Positions 8,727-18,557 are shown, counted from the first letter of the stretch. The stretch is DNA of 49,986 nt from Armatimonadota bacterium (GCA_028871815.1 JAGWMJ010000016.1:1-49986); one strand, 5' to 3'. A program made the numbers and translations. Notes: generated by a model from the letters alone, not told the origin.

Positions 8727-9499
8727 TCCGCAAAGTCGAACTTCCGTCCGACCATACTGTCCCACTTTTTGCGCTGTGCCGGCGTCAGGAGCTGCAGCGC
8801 ACCGGTATTCCCGGCCGCGCGGGCCGCGAATATCTGCTGTACGGCAGCCTGCCGACCACCGCTCTGCCGGGCCTGCGCAGTACCGGACGGCGGTGCGGAA
8901 GGCGCTTCCTGATTCTGCGCCGCCTGAAACGCCTTCTGCTGCGCGCGCTGGTAGGTTGCCAGCAGCTTTGCAACGGCAAGGCGCTGCTGGGCATCCAGCG
9001 CCAGTTCAGAAGCCACGTCCTCGCTCGCCATCGCCAGCGGTCCGCGCCACTGCAAATCGAGTTGAGTCAAGCGCTTGTTCTGCTCCGGCGTCAACAAGCC
9101 CTGAGTCCGTTTTGCAACATCGCTCTGCCAGTTGACGATCATATCGCGCATCTGTTTGCGCCGTTCGGCCATCTGCTGGCGGCGTACCTCCGGAGAGTAG
9201 GTGGTCTGACCGTTGCTGCGGAACGACTTGAAGTAGTTCATCATCCGGTTATGCAGGTCCGACTGCGTCGCCTGCACCAGCGCTCGCTCCTCCTGGCGCT
9301 GTTGGTCGGTTATCGCCAGTTCGCGCTGAACGTCGGTACGGTTCAGCAACAACCATGCGTTGCTGTGGGTTGGGTCAACCAGCGCGCCACCCAGCCTCTG
9401 CGCAGCCGATAAGCCGGCGGTTGGTGCCTGAGCAACCACGAGTTGCGGCGTTAAAACCGCCAGCACCGTCAATACCGCAACCACTTTCCACTTCATCAT
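8723..9499 (-). CDS. Spy/CpxP-like periplasmic protein
   Basis: A 258-residue exported, helix-rich protein. Residues 1-23 are a signal peptide (KWKVVAVLTVLAVLTPQLVVAQA). The mature part has repeated LTxxQ-type motifs: LAITDQQRQEE, LLTPEQNKRLTQLDLQWRGP, LALDAQQRLAVAKLL and LLTPAQRKKWDSMVGRKF. These resemble the LTxxQ repeats of Spy/CpxP chaperones and of longer relatives common in Planctomycetes and Armatimonadota. A Gln/Ala-rich low-complexity linker (about 180-215) separates the last repeat. Start at ATG 9499 after GGGAAAGAAG; a second ATG follows directly. Possibly a periplasmic chaperone or sensor; its partner is unknown. Confidence 0.8.
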   Translation of the reverse strand: MMKWKVVAVLTVLAVLTPQLVVAQAPTAGLSAAQRLGGALVDPTHSNAWLLLNRTDVQRELAITDQQRQEERALVQATQSDLHNRMMNYFKSFRSNGQTTYSPEVRRQQMAERRKQMRDMIVNWQSDVAKRTQGLLTPEQNKRLTQLDLQWRGPLAMASEDVASELALDAQQRLAVAKLLATYQRAQQKAFQAAQNQEAPSAPPSGTAQARQSGGRQAAVQQIFAARAAGNTGALQLLTPAQRKKWDSMVGRKFDFAD

Positions 9500-9579
9500 C
9501 GTCTTCTTTCCCTCAACGTGTCGTATCCGTTTCGCGGCCCACCGCACTGTACGTCGCATCCCCTGCAGAATGGTTACCG

Positions 9580-10689
9580 CTAACGCGCATCAAAATCCGG
9601 GCATGGGGTGATTCGGGCAATCGGTCGCAGGCGGTCCCTCAGCGCCACGGCGCTCTCCGCAGTTACATTAATATGCCCCAGCTTTCGCCCGGGACGCGCG
9701 CTTTTACCGTAAAGATGGAGGTGCGCTCCGGCACATCGGAGCACATCCTGCGGTGCGGGTACAGCGCCGATCAGGTTTACCATCGCGCTGAAGCTTCGCC
9801 GGCTGCAGTCTCCCATTGGCCAACCAGCCACCGCGCGAAGGTGATTCTCAAATTGGCACGTTTCGGCTCCATCCTGTGTCCAGTGCCCGCTGTTATGGAC
9901 ACGCGGCGCGATCTCGTTCGCCATCAGCCCCTGCTCCGTTTGAAACATCTCCAGTGCCAGTACGCCGCGATATTCAAGGTGCACGGCCAGCCGAGATGCA
10001 TATTCACGCGCGGTATCCGAGGTCGTGCCGGCGGCAGTCTCCGGTCCCGCTTCACTCAAGCGCAGCATGCCCTCCCGGTGTACGTTGCGGGTGATCGACC
10101 AGTCTGCGATCGAGCCATCGTGGCCACGCGCGACAACCTGCGAGAGCTCCCGCAGAAAAGGAACAAACTGCTCAATAACCAGCGGCTGCCCGCCAAGCTC
10201 GGCCCAGCACGCCTCGGCCTGGCTCATATCGCGCAATACCATCTGGCCCTTGCCGTCGTAGCCCAAGCGGCGGGTTTTTGCCACCGCGGGCAGTCCGGTT
10301 ATCTCCAATGCCTCCTTCAGTTCCGCCAGAGAATTGGCAGGGGCAAACTGCGGCGTCGGAATACCGCACTGCTGAAACAGCCTCTTCTCGTTCAACCTGT
10401 CCTGCGCCACGGCCAGAGCGGCAGGCGGCGGATAGACCGGTGTGGCTTCCGCAAGCAGAAGCGCGGTCTCAACCGGCACGTTCTCAAACTCCAGGGTAAC
10501 GGCGTCAACTCCCTCCGCGAATCGATGCAAGGCATCACGGTCGCGCCAGTCGGCTGAAACCAGCGGCGCCAATTTGCCTGCCGTAGCCTGGGGCTCCGGG
10601 TCGAAGAATCGAAACTCCATGCCCAGCGGCAGCCCCGCAAGCGCAAGCATCCGGCCAAGCTGTCCGGCCCCCAGTATGCCGATTTTCAT
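9580..10689 (-). CDS. purK: N5-carboxyaminoimidazole ribonucleotide synthase
   Basis: ATP-grasp enzyme of purine synthesis that converts AIR plus bicarbonate and ATP to N5-CAIR. The 369 residues are the usual length. It begins [19 protein letters not shown] (Rossmann-like preATP-grasp), then [40 protein letters not shown] (glycine-rich loop) and [18 protein letters not shown]. The metal-binding end [17 protein letters not shown] is intact. Its ATG overlaps the purE stop by four bases (ATGA, 10686-10689), so the two consecutive pathway enzymes are translationally coupled. Confidence 0.97.
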   Translation of the reverse strand: MKIGILGAGQLGRMLALAGLPLGMEFRFFDPEPQATAGKLAPLVSADWRDRDALHRFAEGVDAVTLEFENVPVETALLLAEATPVYPPPAALAVAQDRLNEKRLFQQCGIPTPQFAPANSLAELKEALEITGLPAVAKTRRLGYDGKGQMVLRDMSQAEACWAELGGQPLVIEQFVPFLRELSQVVARGHDGSIADWSITRNVHREGMLRLSEAGPETAAGTTSDTAREYASRLAVHLEYRGVLALEMFQTEQGLMANEIAPRVHNSGHWTQDGAETCQFENHLRAVAGWPMGDCSRRSFSAMVNLIGAVPAPQDVLRCAGAHLHLYGKSARPGRKLGHINVTAESAVALRDRLRPIARITPCPDFDAR

Positions 10690-11192
10690 GCAGCAGAGGC
10701 CGGGTCCGGCGCGGATAGCACCGCTGCAGTCTGGTCGGCGCGATATCGCGCAAGCGCGGAGGCTACTTCGGGAAACTCATGCGCGAGCAGCGATGCGGCA
10801 AATAGAGCCGCGTTCACGGCGCCGGCACGGCCGATGGCGAATGTGGCCACGGGAATTCCAGCCGGCATCTGGACGATCGAGAGCAGCGAGTCCATGCCCC
10901 GCAATGCCTTCGATTCCACCGGTACGCCAAGAACCGGGAGGGCGGTTTTGGCCGCTGTCATGCCAGGCAGGTGCGCCGCACCGCCGGCGCCGGCGATAAT
11001 GGCCCGCAGACCGCGATCGGCCGCGGTTGCGGCGTATTCGAGCAGAAGATCCGGAGTTCGGTGCGCCGAAACAACCCGCTGCTCAAATGGAATACCAAGT
11101 GCCTCCAGCACCTCAACCGTGTGGAGCATCGTGTCCCAATCCGAACGCGAACCCATAATCACGCCAACCAGCGGGTTTGAACTCAAGATCAT
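10686..11192 (-). CDS. purE: N5-carboxyaminoimidazole ribonucleotide mutase
   Basis: Class I PurE, 168 residues, which isomerises N5-CAIR to CAIR directly after PurK. Diagnostic motifs are [42 protein letters not shown] and [20 protein letters not shown]. The start at ATG 11192 is preceded by GGGGAT; the frame extends far upstream but only with Arg-rich non-coding sequence. It is divergent from ilvD, with 140 bases between starts that contain an inverted repeat (11242-11277). Confidence 0.97.
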   Translation of the reverse strand: MILSSNPLVGVIMGSRSDWDTMLHTVEVLEALGIPFEQRVVSAHRTPDLLLEYAATAADRGLRAIIAGAGGAAHLPGMTAAKTALPVLGVPVESKALRGMDSLLSIVQMPAGIPVATFAIGRAGAVNAALFAASLLAHEFPEVASALARYRADQTAAVLSAPDPASAA

Positions 11193-11241
11193 GCATCCCC
11201 ACGGCTGCCGGCGTCGCCGGGTGCCTTGCGCGCGCCAGCGT

Positions 11242-11277
11242 CTATACTTTAAGCGCCTGTACGCAGCAGAAGTATAG
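11242..11277. promoter_or_regulatory. Inverted repeat between purE and ilvD
   Basis: CTATACTT (11242-11249) and AAGTATAG (11270-11277) are exact reverse complements separated by 20 bases. Each arm contains a TATA-type hexamer, so they could be symmetric -10 elements of two divergent promoters or an operator for both genes. Confidence 0.4.
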
Positions 11278-11332
11278 CATAGGGCCGGATCGGCGTCCCC
11301 GGGCGTCGCGATCCCGGTATGAGGGAGAACCC

Positions 11333-13009
11333 GTGACCGACTCCGAACCGCTGCACCGCCAAACGACCTGGGGAATAGAACGTGCGCCGAACCGCGCAAT
11401 GCTTCGAGCTGTGGGCTTTCTGGATGACGACTTTGACCGCCCAATGATCGCCCTGGCAAACCTGCACAGCGATATCACCCCATGTAATGCGCATCTCGAT
11501 CGGTTAGCTCGCAAAGCGGCTGAAGGTATACGCGCGGCTGGGGGCGTGCCGCAGACATTTGGCGCACCGACCGCCTCTGACGGCATTATGATGGGCCACA
11601 AGGGCATGCGATACAGCCTGGTCTCACGCGAGGTCATTGCCGATTCGCTTGAGATTGTTGCCGGCGGTATGAACTCCGATGGGCTGCTGGCTGTTGGCGG
11701 CTGCGACAAAAACATGCCGGGATGTCTGATGGCTATGGTTCGGCTCAACATCCCTTCGGTTTTTGTCTACGGAGGCTCGATTCTGCCAGGCGACGGACCG
11801 GACGGCGATATCGACATCGCGTCGATTTTCGAGGCGGTCGGCCGGCACCAGGCCGGAACTGCGACGGATGCGCAGGTGCATGAGGTGGAGTGTGAGGCAT
11901 GCCCCGGCGCCGGCGCCTGCGGCGGAATGTACACCGCCAATACCATGAGCTCGGCGATTGAGGCGATGGGCATGTCGCTGCCTGCGGACGCCAGCTTTCC
12001 TGCCGTTTCGGCGGCCAAGGAGCGCGAGAGCTTCCTTGCCGGAAAGGCGCTGGTGGGGCTGATCAAGAGTGGAATCAAGCCTCGCGACATCGTCACGCGG
12101 AAATCGCTCGAGAATGCCTGGACTGTGGTGCTGGCGCTCGGGGGTTCAACCAACGCTGTGCTGCATCTTACCGCCATCGCACGCGAGGCCGACGTACACT
12201 GGACGCAAGAGGATTTTGAACGCGTCAGCCTGAAGACGCCGCACCTCGCCGATCTCAAGCCCGCTGGCCGGTACGTCATGTACAACCTTCATCGTGCCGG
12301 TGGCGTACCGGCCGTTCTTCGGGCGCTCCTGGATGCGGGAATGCTTCACGGCGATTGTATAACGGTTACCGGCAAAACCCTGGCGGAGAACCTCAAATGG
12401 ACGCCATCGGTCTACAGCCGCACACAATCGGTTGTGCGGCCGCTGGAGGCGCCGGTTCACCCATCCGGCCATATCGCCATACTGAAGGGAAATCTGGCTC
12501 CAGAGGGCGCCGTGGCGAAGCTGGCGGGCCTCCAGGTCCGGAGGATGACGGGCCCGGCTCGCGTGTTCGATTCGGAAGAGGAGTGTTTTGCAGCGGTTCG
12601 GAGTCGCAGCATCCGCGCGGGCGACGTAGTGGTGATTCGTGGTGAGGGACCGGTTGGTGGGCCCGGTATGCGTGAGATGCTGGCGGTTACCGCAGCGCTG
12701 GTGGGCCAGGGCCTCGGCGACACTGTGGGTCTGATCACGGACGGGCGATTCTCCGGCGCGACCCACGGGTTGATGGTGGGGCATGTTGCCCCGGAAGCAT
12801 GGGTAGGCGGTCCGATAGCGCTGCTGCGTGATGGCGACGTAATTACGATTGACGGCGATGCCCGCACACTTTCCGTTGCCCTGAAGGATGCCGAACTGCA
12901 GCAGCGGCGGAGAGAGTGGCGGAAGCCGGATATCCGCGAAACACGCGGCGTACTTGCGCGTTATGCCCGCACCGTCCGATCCGCGTCCGACGGCGCCGTG
13001 ACCTTCTGA
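11333..13009 (+). CDS. ilvD: Dihydroxy-acid dehydratase
   Basis: Fe-S dehydratase of valine/isoleucine/pantothenate synthesis, 558 residues, similar to the shorter family members. Cluster cysteines are seen in [21 protein letters not shown] and [20 protein letters not shown]. Also present are [33 protein letters not shown] and the C-terminal [11 protein letters not shown] and [14 protein letters not shown]. The start is GTG 11333, five bases after GAGGGAG. The stop TGA overlaps the ATG of the next gene (TGATG), tying it to the ABC transporter genes. Its product 2-ketoisovalerate also feeds the panB reaction encoded at 27845. Confidence 0.96.
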   Translation: MTDSEPLHRQTTWGIERAPNRAMLRAVGFLDDDFDRPMIALANLHSDITPCNAHLDRLARKAAEGIRAAGGVPQTFGAPTASDGIMMGHKGMRYSLVSREVIADSLEIVAGGMNSDGLLAVGGCDKNMPGCLMAMVRLNIPSVFVYGGSILPGDGPDGDIDIASIFEAVGRHQAGTATDAQVHEVECEACPGAGACGGMYTANTMSSAIEAMGMSLPADASFPAVSAAKERESFLAGKALVGLIKSGIKPRDIVTRKSLENAWTVVLALGGSTNAVLHLTAIAREADVHWTQEDFERVSLKTPHLADLKPAGRYVMYNLHRAGGVPAVLRALLDAGMLHGDCITVTGKTLAENLKWTPSVYSRTQSVVRPLEAPVHPSGHIAILKGNLAPEGAVAKLAGLQVRRMTGPARVFDSEEECFAAVRSRSIRAGDVVVIRGEGPVGGPGMREMLAVTAALVGQGLGDTVGLITDGRFSGATHGLMVGHVAPEAWVGGPIALLRDGDVITIDGDARTLSVALKDAELQQRRREWRKPDIRETRGVLARYARTVRSASDGAVTF

Positions 13010-14589
13010 TGGGTGAGGAGCGGGCAACCGCGCTGCGGCTGCGCGGAATTACGAAACGGTTTGGCAGCATAACGGCGAACCGAGACGTGACCCTCACGGT
13101 CGCCAGGGGCTCGTTCCACGGCATCATCGGCGAAAACGGCGCCGGCAAGTCGACGCTCCTTGGCGTGCTGTATGGTCTCATCCAGCCGGACTCGGGAACG
13201 CTGGAACTGGCTGAGCGTCCGCTTGATTTGCGCCACTGGCATCCTGCAGACGCGATCCGTGCCGGTATTGCGCTCGTCAGTCAGCACTTTGCGCTGGTAC
13301 CTGGCCTCACCGGCCTGGAAAACGGAATGCTGGGGGTCGAGCGCTCACGGCTGGGCCTGCTGAACCGCCGGCAAGCGCGCACCGAGCTGGAGGGTTTGCG
13401 GCTTAAGCTGGGCCTGCACGCGGTTCGCCTGGACGTGCCCGTCGAACGGATGGATGTTGCGGCGCGCCAGATGCTTGAGGTGCTAAAAGCGCTCTATCGC
13501 GGCGCCGGGATCCTGCTGTTGGATGAGCCGACCGCGGCACTGACGCCGGAACAGGCTCGGACACTTTTCACAGCGCTGGCCGGCCTGCAGCAGGCGGGCG
13601 CGACCATCATCCTGGTGACGCACAAGCTGCCGGAAGTGATGGAGTGGTGCGATGCAGTAACGGTCATGCGCGCCGGTGGGGTGGTCTTTGCTGGAGCGGT
13701 CGCCGGCACCGACACGAGCCAACTGCTGGCTGCCATGGTGGGATCGCAGCACATCGAGGCGCCATACCGCGACGCCGGTCCCCAACCCACCAACGCTGGA
13801 CCGGTGCTGTATCTGGATGGCGTGAGCGTTCGCGGCGATCGCGGTGAGTTGGCGATTCGTGACGTATCCTTGGAGGCGCGCGCAGGCGAGATTGTGGCGC
13901 TTGCCGGGATTCAGGGCAGCGGAGAGCGCGAGTTGGTTGAGGCCATCGTGGGGCTGCGGCCGCCGTGTGCCGGCCGAATACTCCTGAACGGCGTCGATTG
14001 CCGCAGGCTTTCTATTCATCACCGCCGGCAAATGGGACTCGCGTGGATACCGGAAGACCGTCACCGCGAAGGTCTGGCGTTGGATCTGTCGGTGAGCGAG
14101 AATCTTCTGATGGGGCACGAGCGTGATCCCGCGTGGGGAGGTGGCGCCATCCTGGACAGAAAGCGGACGCGAGAGCACGCGCAGCAGGTGGTCGAGGATT
14201 ACGCGGTGCAAGGAGCTATGCCGCCCGATACCACGCATGTACGGGCACTTTCCGGTGGCAACCAACAGAAGCTCATGGTTGCGCGCGCCATGGAGGCGAA
14301 ACCAAGCCTGCTGATCGCCGGGCGGCCGGAGCGTGGACTGGATTATCGCTCTACGGCCGCCTTGATGCGACGCCTTGAGCAGTGCGCGGACCGCGGCGCA
14401 GCGGTGCTGCTGGTTTCGCCGCCAATCGACGAAACGCTGGCGGCCGCAGCGCGAGTTGCCGTGCTGTATGACGGCAGCATTGCCGGCTTGCTGGAAGGCG
14501 AGGCCGCAACTCCTGAGCGCGTCGGCACACTCATGACCGGCGGGACTGAGGCACCGGGCGCAAGTCAACGCGCCGGCATGGTGCGCTAG
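13009..14589 (+). CDS. ABC transporter ATPase, nucleoside/simple-sugar (BMP) type
   Basis: A 526-residue double-ABC protein of the kind paired with two permeases in nucleoside (BmpA/PnrA) uptake systems. The N-terminal ABC domain has GENGAGKSTLLGVLYGL (Walker A), a Q-loop region LVSQHFALVPGLTGLEN, and LLLDEPTAALTP (Walker B). The C-terminal domain has a degenerate P-loop (LAGIQGSGERELVEAI) but a proper signature, LSGGNQQKLMVARAME. Its Walker B reads LLIAGRPERGLD, the usual degeneracy of this family. The ATG overlaps the ilvD stop, so translation is probably coupled. Two permeases follow; no substrate-binding lipoprotein gene is adjacent. Confidence 0.93.
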   Translation: MGEERATALRLRGITKRFGSITANRDVTLTVARGSFHGIIGENGAGKSTLLGVLYGLIQPDSGTLELAERPLDLRHWHPADAIRAGIALVSQHFALVPGLTGLENGMLGVERSRLGLLNRRQARTELEGLRLKLGLHAVRLDVPVERMDVAARQMLEVLKALYRGAGILLLDEPTAALTPEQARTLFTALAGLQQAGATIILVTHKLPEVMEWCDAVTVMRAGGVVFAGAVAGTDTSQLLAAMVGSQHIEAPYRDAGPQPTNAGPVLYLDGVSVRGDRGELAIRDVSLEARAGEIVALAGIQGSGERELVEAIVGLRPPCAGRILLNGVDCRRLSIHHRRQMGLAWIPEDRHREGLALDLSVSENLLMGHERDPAWGGGAILDRKRTREHAQQVVEDYAVQGAMPPDTTHVRALSGGNQQKLMVARAMEAKPSLLIAGRPERGLDYRSTAALMRRLEQCADRGAAVLLVSPPIDETLAAAARVAVLYDGSIAGLLEGEAATPERVGTLMTGGTEAPGASQRAGMVR

Positions 14590-14593
14590 CGCG

Positions 14594-15703
14594 ATGCTTA
14601 CCGGCCTGATATCGAACCGAATCTCATGGCGGCAGGCGCTGGTGAGCGTAGGTGTGGGTCTGCTGTTGGCAGCCATTATCATGCAGGCAGCCGGGTTCAA
14701 TGCGCTTCATGCCTTCCAGTGGCTGTTTTCCGGCGCGAGCGGGTTGCGCTTTCACAACGCTGGTGCACCCTCATTCAACCTCTACAACGCCGCACAATCT
14801 CTGGCGCAGGCTGTTCCGCTCCTACTTTGCGGCATGGCCGTGGCTGTGGCATTCCGTGCCGGCTTGTTCAATATCGGCGGTCAGGGGCAGATGGCGCTAG
14901 GAGCTCTTGCGGCCGGCATTGCCGGATTGGCGGCGCCGCGGAGCGGTTGGGGCGCGCCGTGGGTTTGCCTGGCTCTGCTCGCAGGGGCGTCGGCCGGCGC
15001 GGCACTGGCAGCGGTAGCGGCTCTACTCAAGGCATGGCGGGGCGTGCACGAGGTGCTCTCCACAATCATGCTGAACTTTATCGCGATCAATATCTGCACC
15101 TATATCGCTAGCGGACCGCTTCGTGACCCACATAGCATGGCCACGCAGACGCCAGGCATAGGAGCCGCTGCGCACCTGCACGCCTGGGTAACCGGCAGCA
15201 ACCTGAATGCCGGCCTGATTCTGGCGCTGCTGTTGGCAGCCGGCTCCGGCTGGCTGCTGCAGCGCACGTCGCTCGGCTTTGCCATCCGCGCTGTTGGCGC
15301 CAATCCGCGCGCAGCCGAGGCATCCGGAATCTCGATAGCAGGCGCCACAACATGGGCGATGGCGATTTCAGGCGCCCTTGCGGGTGTGGCCGGCGCCCTG
15401 GCAGTGCTCGGCGTTCAGCATCGCTACGTGGAGGGTATTGCCGGTAACTTTGGCTTCGATGGCATCTCGGTGGCGCTGCTCGGCGGGATTGTAGCGCCTG
15501 GTGTGATCGTTAGCTCTCTCTTCTTCGGCGCTCTCGCTAACGGCGCGGCCGTCATGCAACTGCAAGTCGGCGTGCCGGATGCCGTGGCTACCGTGGTGCA
15601 GGCTGCAGTCATTCTGATGGTAGCTGTACGGCCTGGAGGCGGTTTGCGCCCGGCGCGCCGTGTGCCGGCCGAAACACCAGGATCACTTCATGCTTCTGGT
15701 TAG
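14594..15703 (+). CDS. ABC transporter permease 1 (nucleoside/BMP type)
   Basis: A 369-residue inner-membrane permease with eight or more hydrophobic segments (for example VSVGVGLLLAAIIMQAAGF and PLLLCGMAVAVAFRAGLF). The family hallmark NIGGQGQMALGALAAG is present, as are HEVLSTIMLNFIAINI, GFAIRAVGANPRAAEASGI and YVEGIAGNFGFDGISVALLG. It lies four bases after the ATPase and overlaps permease 2 by 14 bases. It would form a heterodimeric channel with it. Confidence 0.93.
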   Translation: MLTGLISNRISWRQALVSVGVGLLLAAIIMQAAGFNALHAFQWLFSGASGLRFHNAGAPSFNLYNAAQSLAQAVPLLLCGMAVAVAFRAGLFNIGGQGQMALGALAAGIAGLAAPRSGWGAPWVCLALLAGASAGAALAAVAALLKAWRGVHEVLSTIMLNFIAINICTYIASGPLRDPHSMATQTPGIGAAAHLHAWVTGSNLNAGLILALLLAAGSGWLLQRTSLGFAIRAVGANPRAAEASGISIAGATTWAMAISGALAGVAGALAVLGVQHRYVEGIAGNFGFDGISVALLGGIVAPGVIVSSLFFGALANGAAVMQLQVGVPDAVATVVQAAVILMVAVRPGGGLRPARRVPAETPGSLHASG

Positions 15704-16574
15704 CAGCGGGGCGCTGCGCGCACTGGTCGCCGCATCGATCACCGGCGCTGCGCCGCTTGCCATCGCTGCGGTCGCCGGTGTACTGTGCGAACGCGCCGGT
15801 GTGGTGAACATTGCTCTGGAGGGCCTCATGCTCGCCGGAGCGTTTGCCGGCGCGTGGGCGGGCCAGGCTTCGTGGCTGGTGGGCCTCGCCGCGGTAGTCG
15901 CGACGGGCGCCGCGATCGGCCTGCTGCATGCGTATCTCACACAGATCATGCGCATGGATCATGTGGTCAGCGGCCTGGGCATCAACCTGCTGGCCGCCGG
16001 CAGCACTCGATTCCTGGCGCTGGTCTTGTTCCCGGAGGGCATGCGGGTGGCTGGCCTCGCGGTTACTCCGTGGATCGTCGTGGCCCTGGTACTCCCGCCT
16101 CTTGTGATGGTTATGCTGCATGCCACTCGCTTCGGTTTGCGACTGCGCGCCGCGGGAGAAGATCCAATGGCCACGGCTATGGCTGGCGTCTCAACACTTC
16201 GGGTGCGACTTGCGGCGGTAACCATCTCCGGTGTTCTGGCCGCCTTCGCCGGCGCGTATCTCTCCATGGCAGACGCGCACACGTTTTCCAGCGGAATGTC
16301 TGCCGGTAAAGGCTATGTGGCGCTTGCCGCCGTCATTTTCGGAAAGTGGAAGCCGGTCGGCGCTGCGGCCGCGGCGCTCTTCTTTGGGTTTTTCTACGCG
16401 CTGCAAACGCAGCTGCAGATTGCCGGGACGCATCTGGTGTGGCTGGGTATCAACTGGACCAGCCCCTATCTGCTCGATAGTGTTCCGTACGCCATGACGA
16501 TTCTGGCGCTGGTGAGTGTGATTGGGCGGGCGCAGCCGCCGCGTGCGCTTGGGGCCGGTGAGACCGGGCTGTGA
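15690..16574 (+). CDS. ABC transporter permease 2 (nucleoside/BMP type)
   Basis: A 294-residue membrane permease. Conserved elements are AAVAGVLCERAGVVNIALEG (the usual start of this subunit), LMLAGAFAGAWAG, MDHVVSGLGINLLAAGSTRF and RAAGEDPMATAMAGVSTLR, ending with SPYLLDSVPYAMTILAL. The ATG at 15690 follows AGGA and overlaps the end of permease 1 by 14 bases. Its stop overlaps the ruvC GTG (GTGA). It completes the transporter core; the binding protein must be encoded elsewhere. Confidence 0.93.
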   Translation: MLLVSSGALRALVAASITGAAPLAIAAVAGVLCERAGVVNIALEGLMLAGAFAGAWAGQASWLVGLAAVVATGAAIGLLHAYLTQIMRMDHVVSGLGINLLAAGSTRFLALVLFPEGMRVAGLAVTPWIVVALVLPPLVMVMLHATRFGLRLRAAGEDPMATAMAGVSTLRVRLAAVTISGVLAAFAGAYLSMADAHTFSSGMSAGKGYVALAAVIFGKWKPVGAAAAALFFGFFYALQTQLQIAGTHLVWLGINWTSPYLLDSVPYAMTILALVSVIGRAQPPRALGAGETGL

Positions 16575-17071
16575 GCATACCGATGCGCATCCTCGGTATC
16601 GATCCGGGCACGGCCACCACGGGCTATGCTGTCATCCAGCGCGAGGGCGGAAACCTTGTGCATATCTGCAGCGGTGTGATTCGCACGTCGGCCGTTTCAC
16701 CGATGCCCGACCGGCTCGCCGCCATCCACGATCGCGTGCTGGAGTTGATCTCAGAGCATTCACCGGATGTACTTGCCACGGAACGGCTGTTCTTCAGCAA
16801 CAACGTCAATACGGCGTTTCAAGTTGGCGGAGCTATTGGTGTGGTGCTGCTCGCGGCCGCCAAATGCGGCCTCGCCTGGAGCGAGTACCGGCCAAACGAA
16901 GTGAAGATGGCCGTGGTCGGTTACGGCGCGGCCGATAAGAAGCAGGTGCAGTACATGGTGGCGCGGCTGCTCAACCTGAAAGCCGCGCCTAAGCCGGATG
17001 ACGCCGCCGACGCGCTGGCGATCGCCATCTGCCATGCCAACAGCCTCCGGATGGGCGCCGCCGCGGACTGA
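16571..17071 (+). CDS. ruvC: Holliday junction resolvase RuvC
   Basis: A 166-residue endonuclease that cuts Holliday junctions during recombination repair with RuvAB. Active-site acids are in place: Asp11 in ILGIDPGTATTGY, Glu71 in LATERLFFSNN, and Asp144/Asp147 in PDDAADALAIAICH. The GTG at 16571 overlaps the upstream stop; ATG 16583, with GAGC six bases before it, is an equally good start and would give MRILGIDPG. Placement behind transporter genes is unusual, since ruvC normally sits with ruvA, ruvB or yebC. None of these is in the window. Confidence 0.95.
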   Translation: MSIPMRILGIDPGTATTGYAVIQREGGNLVHICSGVIRTSAVSPMPDRLAAIHDRVLELISEHSPDVLATERLFFSNNVNTAFQVGGAIGVVLLAAAKCGLAWSEYRPNEVKMAVVGYGAADKKQVQYMVARLLNLKAAPKPDDAADALAIAICHANSLRMGAAAD

Positions 17072-17494
17072 CGGTCCGGTTTGAGCACTCCGTCTCCGTT
17101 GCGGCCCTCTCGGTTGGCAGTGTTGCGAGCGCAACCTGCATGCCTGCGCTGTCGGACCAATAGGATCCTTACGACACATGGCCGGATTGGCCGCTGACTG
17201 CTTTTCGCCGGTGGGTGTGGCCCTGGCCAATGGCGGAGCGAACGCCTGTGATATCTCGCAAAGGCTTCGTCGGTCCCATTCTGGGCTTAAGTCAACCCGC
17301 GTTCGTGATCTGCGGCTGCTGCCTCGGGTTTCGGCACAATCCTGCAAACGCCTTTGAGTTCCGGGTCAGCTTTTGTGCAAGGCGTCGCAGCCTGCTGTTC
17401 CCGGGTCCGCTTTGGCGGTACACTGGCGACCGGATGCAGGCTTACGGCCGCCGAAGCGGCGTCGTACCGGACGAAACCTCCGCGGAGTTTCTGA
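17072..17494. other. Intergenic region between ruvC and CDF exporter
   Basis: No supported gene, tRNA or recognised riboswitch. Open frames are short or shift into the following exporter gene. A metal-responsive leader is conceivable, but I cannot fold one with confidence. Confidence 0.4.
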
Positions 17495-18439
17495 ATGCCG
17501 CACTTGCATGGACCAGCCGCAGGCCGAAAGCTTTGGCTGGCGTTGGGCGCTACGCTGGTGTTTGCCGCAGCCGAAGCAGCCGCGGGTGGATTCGCGCATT
17601 CGCTCGGTCTGATCTCCGACGCAGGCCATAACCTGAGTGACGCTCTGGCCCTCGGACTTGCGGCATGGGCCGTCTCGGTAGCGCGCCGTCCCGCCACGGC
17701 GCGCCACACTTTCGGCTTCCACCGTGTCGCCATCCTGACGGCGCTGGCAAACGCAACGATCCTGCTTGTAATCGCGGTAGCAATCGGATTCGAAGCCTGG
17801 TCACGCCTGGTTCATCCACAAGCGGCCAACTCGGGGCTTATGATCGGCGTTGCTGCCGCCGCGCTCCTGCTTAACAGTGGTATTACCATAGCGCTGGCTG
17901 GTGATGCACGCCACAGCCTCAACTCACGCGCGGCCTGGCTCCATGCGGCGGGTGACGCATGCTCCAGCCTGGCGCTCATTGCAGCGGGCGTTTTGCTGCG
18001 GTGGACGAACTGGGCGGCGGCGGACGCGGTCGCGTCGATCTTCATCGGCGTGCTGATTGCCGCTTCGGCGTGGGGAATCGTGGTGGAAGCCACGGGCATT
18101 CTTATGGAGAGCACTCCGCAAGACGTGGATGTTGACGCCCTGGTCGGAACGATTCGCGCTGCTCCGCACGTTTCGGGCGTCCACGATCTCCACATCTGGA
18201 CGGTTGGCGATGGTGTCCGGTGCCTGAGCTGCCACGTGGTGATGCCGTATGACTCCGATGTGCAGACATGCGCTGCTGTGGTAGCGGATCTGTCACTCAA
18301 GTTGGCAGATCAGTTCAACATCGGCCACGCAACCATTCAGACCGAGGTGGAGGGAGTATGCCAGGTCAGTGATGACGGGGGCCTCTATTGTGCGATAGAG
18401 CCGCAAGGCGCAGACGCGCGCTGCGGCCATTCGGCGTGA
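17495..18439 (+). CDS. Cation diffusion facilitator, zinc/cadmium-type exporter
   Basis: A 314-residue CDF transporter that exports divalent metal in exchange for protons. About six membrane helices are seen. The metal-site motifs are LISDAGHNLSDALAL (HxxxD in helix 2) and AWLHAAGDACSSLALI (HxxxD in helix 5), the ZitB/CzcD pattern favouring Zn/Cd. RHTFGFHRVAILTALANA follows helix 2. The cytoplasmic end has ILMESTPQDVDVDAL and VSGVHDLHIWTVGDG, typical of the ferredoxin-like CTD. The start ATG 17495 follows GCGGAG by seven bases. A strong hairpin lies 36 bases beyond the stop. Confidence 0.93.
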   Translation: MPHLHGPAAGRKLWLALGATLVFAAAEAAAGGFAHSLGLISDAGHNLSDALALGLAAWAVSVARRPATARHTFGFHRVAILTALANATILLVIAVAIGFEAWSRLVHPQAANSGLMIGVAAAALLLNSGITIALAGDARHSLNSRAAWLHAAGDACSSLALIAAGVLLRWTNWAAADAVASIFIGVLIAASAWGIVVEATGILMESTPQDVDVDALVGTIRAAPHVSGVHDLHIWTVGDGVRCLSCHVVMPYDSDVQTCAAVVADLSLKLADQFNIGHATIQTEVEGVCQVSDDGGLYCAIEPQGADARCGHSA

Positions 18440-18474
18440 GCCGCTGCAGTAGTGGGCTGCAGCCGGACCGGCAT

Positions 18475-18507
18475 GTGCGGCCGGCCCGCTCAGCGGTCCG
18501 GCCGCAC
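18475..18507 (+). terminator. GC-rich hairpin after CDF gene
   Basis: GTGCGGCCGG (18475-18484) pairs exactly with CCGGCCGCAC (18498-18507), and the inner CCGC/GCGG continues the stem after one mismatch, leaving a 3-base loop. There is no T-run, so a factor-independent terminator is only a guess; an mRNA-stabilising hairpin is also possible. Confidence 0.45.
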
Positions 18508-18557
18508 ACCACATCCAACCCATCTGTCAGCCACCGAGCGCCGCGCGCGACCTCTGG

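Noticed and set aside
9355-10557. 400-codon open frame antisense to purK and the Spy-like gene
   Set aside because: It crosses two good genes on the other strand, has no ribosome site, and is Arg/Gln/His-rich as expected for a shadow frame.
11193-11332. T-box or amino-acid attenuator before ilvD
   Set aside because: No T-box sequence, no leader peptide rich in Leu/Val/Ile and no terminator could be found; only the inverted repeat stands out.
13483-14700. 405-codon open frame antisense to the ABC ATPase
   Set aside because: The ATPase has two full ABC domains; the antisense product has no recognisable motif.
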